Below, piece after piece: positions 58,221-64,000 of a stretch of DNA of 64,000 nucleotides. Position 1 is the stretch's first letter; the number at the start of each line of letters is the position of its first letter. A program made the translations under genes and the position numbers. Origin of the DNA: Dillenia suffruticosa (taxonomy: Eukaryota > Streptophyta > Magnoliopsida > Dilleniales > Dilleniaceae); contig JAVTVX010000010.1 in assembly GCA_033439265.1 (NCBI GenBank), positions 21,131,056-21,195,055 on the forward strand, read 5' to 3'. The notes beneath the pieces are model-generated. The model made no database searches. It had not been told where the DNA came from and saw nothing but the letters and a program-made list of their open reading frames with translations.

Positions 58221-60214
58221 TAAAATAAAATAAAAATAAAAAATTTTGGAGCACTACCTTTGATATATCATTAACTCTAGTAAAAGTGAAGACCAACAAG
58301 GTTATCACAATGTTTTTTGACTGTCGGGTTCTCTAGAATTTTAGGCCCGTGCCCGTAGTTCTCTCGTGCTTGTAGGATCAATTTTGCTGGGCATTTTACA
58401 AGACATCCGGAAAAGGTTTTCACAGAAGGTTGGCCTGGTCTAAATTAATGCACGACAATTGTTTCATTGAGCCCGGTGAATGTTTATTCATGAAAGGGTC
58501 CACGTTTATTCCATGGAAGCTCTATCGCTTTATGTATTTTTTTTAAATTATATCGATCGGTATCTAAAATTATATTTTAATTAATTCAGTTCAAAATTTA
58601 TAATAGTTCATTTTAAGGTTACCCTCTCACTATTTTCTACTCTATACTTAAATTATAAGTTAAAATCGAGATTTTAATTAAAAAATCTAACGTCATATTG
58701 TATTACACCAACTAATCATTAGTAGAAAGAACGAGGTCTTTTTTTGTATAACAAGCTGTAATCAAATCGGATAAAATTAGAGAAATAAGAATAATAATGG
58801 AAAGCGTTTGAATTGTTTCTTAGAAACTCTCGGCCTATGTTTAGCAGAGTGCGGTGAAACTATTATACAATAAATTTTTTCTTGATAACATAAAATAACC
58901 AAATTAACAGTACAAATATTAAATTCTCAATTTACATACACGTAGAGTCAATTTATTAACAGAAATATAAAAAATCTTTAATTATCGATAACAGCCGATT
59001 TTTCTCTCAAATATGGTTATTCATCAGCACCAACCCCCCATATGGTTATTCATAAAAAAATATTAGGTAGAACAACTAAAGTACACAATACATATGTCAT
59101 AGTTAATAAAATTATATAAATTAAATCTTAAAATTGATTTACACATAGAAATATTTTGAGGAGGGCCGTTCGAGTTACAACATTTAACTTGTGCACAGAA
59201 ATTACTTAATTTTTTCTTTTTTTGGGTTGAAAAATGTGGGGATAAATTTTTGTACCATACTTGAATTTTAATCACATCAATGGTGTGGAAATCTGTGTTC
59301 AAACGGATAGTGGTTAGATCCCTCTTTTTTAATTTCTTCACTCTGGTTTAAATCTCGTTGTAATGAAAAAAATGGCATGAAAATCTTGTGACATTAATCG
59401 TATCACGTGCCAGTCCTCTAAATGATAACTTTTGAAGAAGCGGTCGCTAGATGCAATTGGACTTTTTCAAAATGAGAACCCAGAAATGTTTAGTTCAATT
59501 GAAATTCAATAAAGCTTGCCGTGCATTCTTGAAAATTGACATTTGGGTATTTTCCTTTTCTCCTTTAGAATAGTCGATTTGGCATAATTTTCCTTGCATT
59601 GAAATGAAAGATCCCTCAACTAGAAGTACACTTTTTATACTGCTTTAGCCATGTGATAAATTTAATATTAGAATTTGTAACAAATCCAACGTAGGATAAA
59701 CTTTTTAATAATTTAATATTAGAAGTATTTACCCCTTTACTTTTTTTATTATTTTTTATGTCGGCGAAATTTTGAAATTTCTTTCTCGCCCACCAATGTG
59801 GCCCTCCACCACATCAAGAACACTAGTTTCCACTAGAAGAATGCCACCTCAATTTGACTGCCACGTGGCTATTTATATATGCCTTTTATACTTTAAGGAG
59901 TAGAAAAATTGGCCAAATGTTCCATAAGTCGTTTTACACCTTTAGAAGATTAGCTGTTAGTGTTAATTTTCTACCCAAAATGCCAGTGAAAATGAGAATA
60001 CATTTATATGAGGAATTATTTGGTGACTCATGAAAATAATTTATTATTTCTCATTGTTACAAAAAAAATAAAAAGAAAAAAAATATAAAGAAATTTACAA
60101 ATAAATTTACGTTAAAAACCTTAAATTGAGATAAAAACTACGGAGAAAGAAAGAAAATTCATTAGATAGGAAAAAAAAAAAAAAGGAGTATTAGGAGAAA
60201 TTTTCAAATGAATA
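55685..60214. other. LBD 3' region and gene-free AT-rich DNA
   Basis: The LBD 3' untranslated region probably ends near 55830. Beyond it, AT-rich DNA with many A or T runs, a GA tract (55884-55900), a CT tract (57119-57139) and an (AT)14 run (58187-58214) continues without recognisable genes. The segment near 60090-60214 resembles 61455-61550 and belongs to the repeat unit that follows. Confidence 0.5.
58187..58214. repeat. (AT)n microsatellite
   Basis: Uninterrupted AT run of 14 units. Confidence 0.9.
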
Positions 60215-61430
60215 TATATTTTCAATTCCAATTACATTGTAAGTCGAAAAGGGGGCAAGTAAGGAAATCTGAATACTACCCTTGACCTAAGTCCTCAACT
60301 AATCTCTCAAATATGGTGGATGGATTTATTTATGTAATTTTAAATTAAACTGAAAATTCTTTTTAAATATTTTATTTGCCAACTTAAACTAGGTTTGATT
60401 GGGAACTCTCAAACACATCTTTCCAAGGGATAACGACTTTATGCATTCGAGCTATTTCTTTTTTAAAATAAAAAAAAATATATATACATCAATCAATCGG
60501 ACGGTGAAATAAAAAGCTTCACTTAATCTATAAATATAATGCATCCATCTGTCAAAGAAAACAACTGTAATTACAATTAGGAATGAAAAAAAAGATTATA
60601 TTAATGATACCTAACAAGCCATAATCAAGTTGGTCTAAAGGAAATTAACCTCGGTGGATGTACTTACGACATACAATCAAACAGTGATGTTGGGTATAAT
60701 GTTTAGAATTTAAAGTTACATTTTTAATAAAATCAGAAGGACCTTTTGGGACGACCCAAATGAAGAGGACATATTCAAGAAACTTCTTTCCATTTTTTTT
60801 ATTAATATTTCTTCAATGAAAAAGGGGTTTTTTTTTATTTTTTAAATTGGGGAAGAATTATATTTTTTTTATCGAATTTGAAAAAGAAATAAAAAAATAT
60901 CTTATCTTTTTATTTCTATTTTTTTGGTGACAAATGAGGATGAAAAGAATTAGTAAAGAAGTCAATGTCTTTGAATATCACGTTTCAAAAAGTGATACAT
61001 ATCATGAGGAGAAGCACAGAACTCATGTAGTTCAGGAAGGACCCATGGCCCTAATTTTATGTGAATATTAGCTATTAGTCTTTCTGTGAATGAAAGCACA
61101 TGGTGCATCAAATATGACAAATTAGATGTTGACATTCCCGAATAATATGGAAACCAGAATGCGAGGGAGGTATATCGGAGGAGAGAACCGACACAAGCTC
61201 GGCTGAGACAATCTCAAAAATAATCGAGAAAAAAAATTGTATGACTCTAAAGACGAACTCCTCCCTGATGCCACATCATTATGCGATAACAGAATCTAAT
61301 ACCTCAAAATTCACCATAAACCCACATATTCATAAATTATACTCATCTCGGATGTACACACTATGATTCATATTATACATATGTTATTCGAATATTGAAC
61401 GATAAATAAATTATAATTAAATATAACATT
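60215..61430. repeat. Duplicated ~1.2-kb unit, copy 1
   Basis: It begins near tatattttcaattcca and ends near the gatgtacacactatgatt..tattgaac..ataaataaa block. It matches copy 2 (61753-63155) along its whole length, at a level at which long blocks are easily aligned by eye. It holds the uninterrupted form of the site where copy 2 carries a SINE (60297-60308). No intact gene lies inside. Confidence 0.8.
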
Positions 61431-61847
61431 ATTTTAAAAAAATAAAATTACATTACACACAATTATACGTGAAAAATCTTGAATTGGATAGAAAGGAGAA
61501 TTCATTATACGAGGAAGAAGAAGTATAAGGAAAAATTTTTAAATGAATAAAAACTGAATACAAGCACCAAATCCAAAGGTATACAATTTGTATATGCGCA
61601 ATGACAAAACATTAACTAAAAAATAACACGGGCTCTCAAAAATTTCCACAAATAATATTTTCATATATATCACACCACAAATTTATCAGACCGAATCAAA
61701 ATAAAATTCAAGTCACCACACTCATAAAAATCTATTCTTATAATTTTTCTCACTATATTTTCAATTCAAGTAACATTGTAAATCGAAAAAAGGGCAAGTA
61801 AGGAAATTTGAATACTACCCTGAAACAAAGTCCTCAACTAATCTCTC

Positions 61848-62020
61848 GTATCCCAAATTTTTTTAAATTAAGTGGTATAATACTCTATCCCTTTAATCAG
61901 AAGTTTTAAGTTTGAATCTTGATAAAAAATGATTTGGGAGAATCAATCCATAAAATAGACTTCACAATAGTCAAACCGAATTAGTTGAATAAAATCTAGA
62001 CACCGATGATAAAAAAAAAA
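61848..62020 (+). mobile_element. SINE inserted in repeat copy 2
   Basis: A 173-bp element is flanked by aactaatctctc (61836-61847) and aactaatttctc (62021-62032). It contains a B-box-like agtttgaatcttg and ends in A11. The empty site is preserved in copy 1 at 60297-60308, which directly shows the insertion. The 3' part (aaccgaattagttg) resembles the element at the right edge of the window (cgaattagtcgg). Confidence 0.88.
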
Positions 62021-62681
62021 AACTAATTTCTCAGAAACGGTGGATAGATTTATTTATGTAATTTTAAATTAACTCGAAAATTCTTTTTAAATATTATACT
62101 TGCCAACTCTCAAACACATCTTTCCAAGGGATAACAACCTTATGCATTCAAGCTATTTCTTTTTTAAAATAAAAAATATATATAGATCAATCTGACGGTG
62201 AAATAAAAAGCTTCACTTAATCTATAAATATAATGCATCCATCTGTCAAAGAAAACAACTGTAATTAACAAAATTTGCGATGACAAAAAAAAAAAAACTA
62301 TATTAATGATGCCTAACAAGCCATTAACATTTTTTTAATATAGTCAAGTTAGTCTAAGGAAATTAACCTTGGTGGATATACGTATGACATACTATCAAAC
62401 AGTGATGTTAGGTACATTGTTAAGAATTTTAAGCACATTTTATAAAATCAGATGGACTTTTGGAGGTGACCCAAATGAAAAGGACATATTCAAGACTTTT
62501 TTTTTCCAATTTTTTAAGATTATTTCTTCAATGGAAAAAGGGTTTTTTTTTTTAATTTCTTTAAACCTGTGAGGAATTATATTTTTTTTCGAATTTGAAA
62601 AAGAAGTTAGAAAAAAATGTTTGATCTTCTTTTTTCTAGGGTTTTTTTTTTTTTTTGACAAATAAGAATGGGGAGAATTAA

Positions 62682-62951
62682 CTAAGAAGTCATGACTCGA
62701 ATATCATGAATATCACGTTTCAAAAAATGATACACCTCGTGAGAAAGAGAGCATAACTCATAGACTTCAGAAAGGACCGGTCCTAATCTTGCGAGAATAT
62801 CAATACTATTGTTACTTTCTCTGTAAATAAAAAGTATCTGAAATATAAAAATATAATGAATTAGATCTTGGTATTCTCGAATAATATGGAAACAGAGATG
62901 TGAGGGAGCTAAATCGAAAGAAAGGGTCGACACAAGCTCGGCTGAAGTCAA
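62682..62951 (-). pseudogene. Possible retroelement RNase H fragment
   Basis: A 89-residue open frame with HIIREYQDLIHY and FIYRESNNSIDILARLG. The pattern YRE.N...D.LA.LG is the C-terminal signature of the RNase H-like domain found in plant LINE reverse transcriptases and related host genes. Nothing else of a polyprotein is recognised upstream or downstream, so this is at best a relic. The corresponding part of copy 1 (about 60950-61210) is more broken. Confidence 0.35.
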
Positions 62952-63155
62952 TCTTAAGAAAAAAATTATGACTCAGAAGATAAACTTTCATCGTAATACC
63001 ATATAATTATTTGATAAAAGGATCCGACACATCAAAATTCACCGTAAATGTACAAACTCATAAATCATACTCATCTTCGGATGTACACACTATGATGCAT
63101 ATTATAATTCTGTTATTTGAAGATTGAACAATAAATAAAATTACATTTAAATATA

Positions 63156-63829
63156 GCCTTTTTCTAATAAATCCATTTTTTTATATGTATATTTACCTTA
63201 GCCCACATCCAACTGATTCTGGGTTAATCCAAGTCCACATGGTATTCCTTTTTGTGGCCCAATAACATACGAACTCAAAATAAGACCAAGATGAGCCCAG
63301 CCGACAAGGAGTCCGCTCATTCTTGGTCAGACTCGACTCTTGAAGCTCCAACCCCAAATGATCAAAGACGGTGCTGGTTAACAAATTCTCTGAAGCCAAT
63401 TTATCCTTAAAAATAATCTGACAACGTCAAAATCAATTTTACGAGTGCACTTGCCTGAACATCTGTATTAATATTAAAAAAAAAACAAAATAATTTACAA
63501 TATTGAAAATAATTTTGCAATTCAAATATAAATAAATAAAGATTGGATAGTGGAACTTGCCTGTTGGGTTCAAATGGAAGAGGAGGAAGGAAGGGGTTTT
63601 AAGGGTAAAAAGAAAGTCAACTAAGCAACTGTGTTTTTCTAATGACTAAAGGGAAAAGAGGCAGATGGGCCCTCCAAACAGGAGTATGCAAGTCAAAATA
63701 TTTGTAAGGGTTATTTTGCCTTTTTACTTTAGAACAAATAGTGTGGTTGTTTGATTATAATTCTATAGTTACATATCTCATAAATATTAAGAATTTTTTA
63801 AAAATATTCATTGGACATTTGCAGGATAA
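63156..63829. other. Intergenic, no supported gene
   Basis: The stretch 63190-63400 is less AT-rich, but its minus-strand open frame has no recognisable domain. Confidence 0.45.
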
Positions 63830-64000
63830 CTAAAGTTGAAGTATGGACCAACGAGCAGTTGATCAAATGGAATGTGACGTTAAATCCCTTAATCAAGTTT
63901 TTGAGTTTGATTCGCGGTTTGGGTATGAAAAAAATTATGTTTGGAGGATAACTCCTTTAATGGGCCACTACAAGCCCCAAATCGAATTAGTCGGAGTATG
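63830..64000 (+). mobile_element. SINE-like element cut by the window edge
   Basis: A head like agcagttgatcaaatgg (A-box-like) and a B-box-like gagtttgattcgcgg are followed by ggaggataactcc and cgaattagtcgg, as in the 3' parts of SINEs elsewhere in the window. The A tail and right target-site duplication, if any, lie beyond position 64000. Confidence 0.5.

Larger units (their letters stand above)
61753..63155. repeat. Duplicated ~1.2-kb unit, copy 2, with nested SINE
   Basis: Second copy of the 60215-61430 unit, same orientation. It is 187 bp longer, explained by the SINE and its target-site duplication at 61848-62032. On the minus strand at 62951-62682 an open frame contains IYRESNNSIDILARLG, which resembles the end of the RNase H domain of plant LINE-type or related retroelements. 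That would make the unit a decayed retroelement fragment, but the match is short. Confidence 0.8.

Noticed and set aside
60215..63155. Pair of LTRs of one retrotransposon
   Set aside because: Only 322 bp separates the copies, no primer-binding site or polypurine tract was recognised, and no TG...CA ends were found; a duplicated relic fits better, although solo-LTR tandem remains possible.
1..64000. CRISPR array, prophage, operon or biosynthetic cluster
   Set aside because: No regularly spaced repeats with unique spacers, no phage or bacterial genes, and the eight genes belong to unrelated plant housekeeping or regulatory families.

Overview
This is ordinary nuclear chromosomal DNA of a flowering plant, almost certainly a eudicot. 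The evidence is spliced genes with GT-AG introns, AT-rich intergenic DNA, many (CT)n/(GA)n and (TA)n microsatellites, tRNA-derived SINEs and MITE-like elements, and proteins that read throughout like plant family members. I see no bacterial, organellar or viral genes, no CRISPR array and no tRNA or rRNA gene. The species cannot be named from the sequence alone.

Eight genes and one pseudogene are supported. From left to right they are: a NEDD8-specific protease (DEN1-like, + strand, CDS 4980-5648); a DOF zinc-finger transcription factor (+, 11592-13277, two exons); a ROP-GTPase interactor of the ICR/RIP family (-, 18201-21736, three coding exons); a TET3/TET4-type tetraspanin (+, 29556-32532, two exons); a broken SEN2 copy (-, 33431-34085); an intact tRNA-splicing endonuclease catalytic subunit SEN2 (-, 35305-36033); a class I-like phosphatidylinositol transfer protein (-, 38101-41832, ten coding exons including an 8-nt microexon); the plastid carbamoyl-phosphate synthase large chain CARB (+, 45231-49945, three exons, one GC-AG intron); and a class I LOB-domain protein (+, 54452-55684, two exons). 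For every spliced gene the exon lengths add up in frame and the joined protein has the length expected for its family.

The genes do not form a pathway; plant neighbours usually do not. The order DEN1 - DOF - ICR - tetraspanin - SEN2 matches what I remember of Arabidopsis At5g60190-At5g60230, so the left two-thirds looks like an anciently conserved block. PITP, CARB and LBD lie outside that recalled block.

The space between genes is AT-rich and holds decayed mobile DNA. There are several short SINEs with recognisable target-site duplications (10.2, 14.7, 15.3, 17.2, 17.5, 34.2 and 61.9 kb), a hAT-like MITE at 28.27-28.76 kb next to a 0.9-kb A-rich degenerate minisatellite, and a duplicated ~1.2-kb unit at 60.2-63.15 kb whose second copy carries a nested SINE. 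The last 8 kb contains no recognisable gene.

I found no convincing undescribed biological system. The most informative observations are structural: the 8-nt PITP microexon, an intron end with a G-run where a pyrimidine tract belongs, the dated SINE insertion, the decaying SEN2 duplicate, and an Arg-to-Trp change in a conserved CARB motif.
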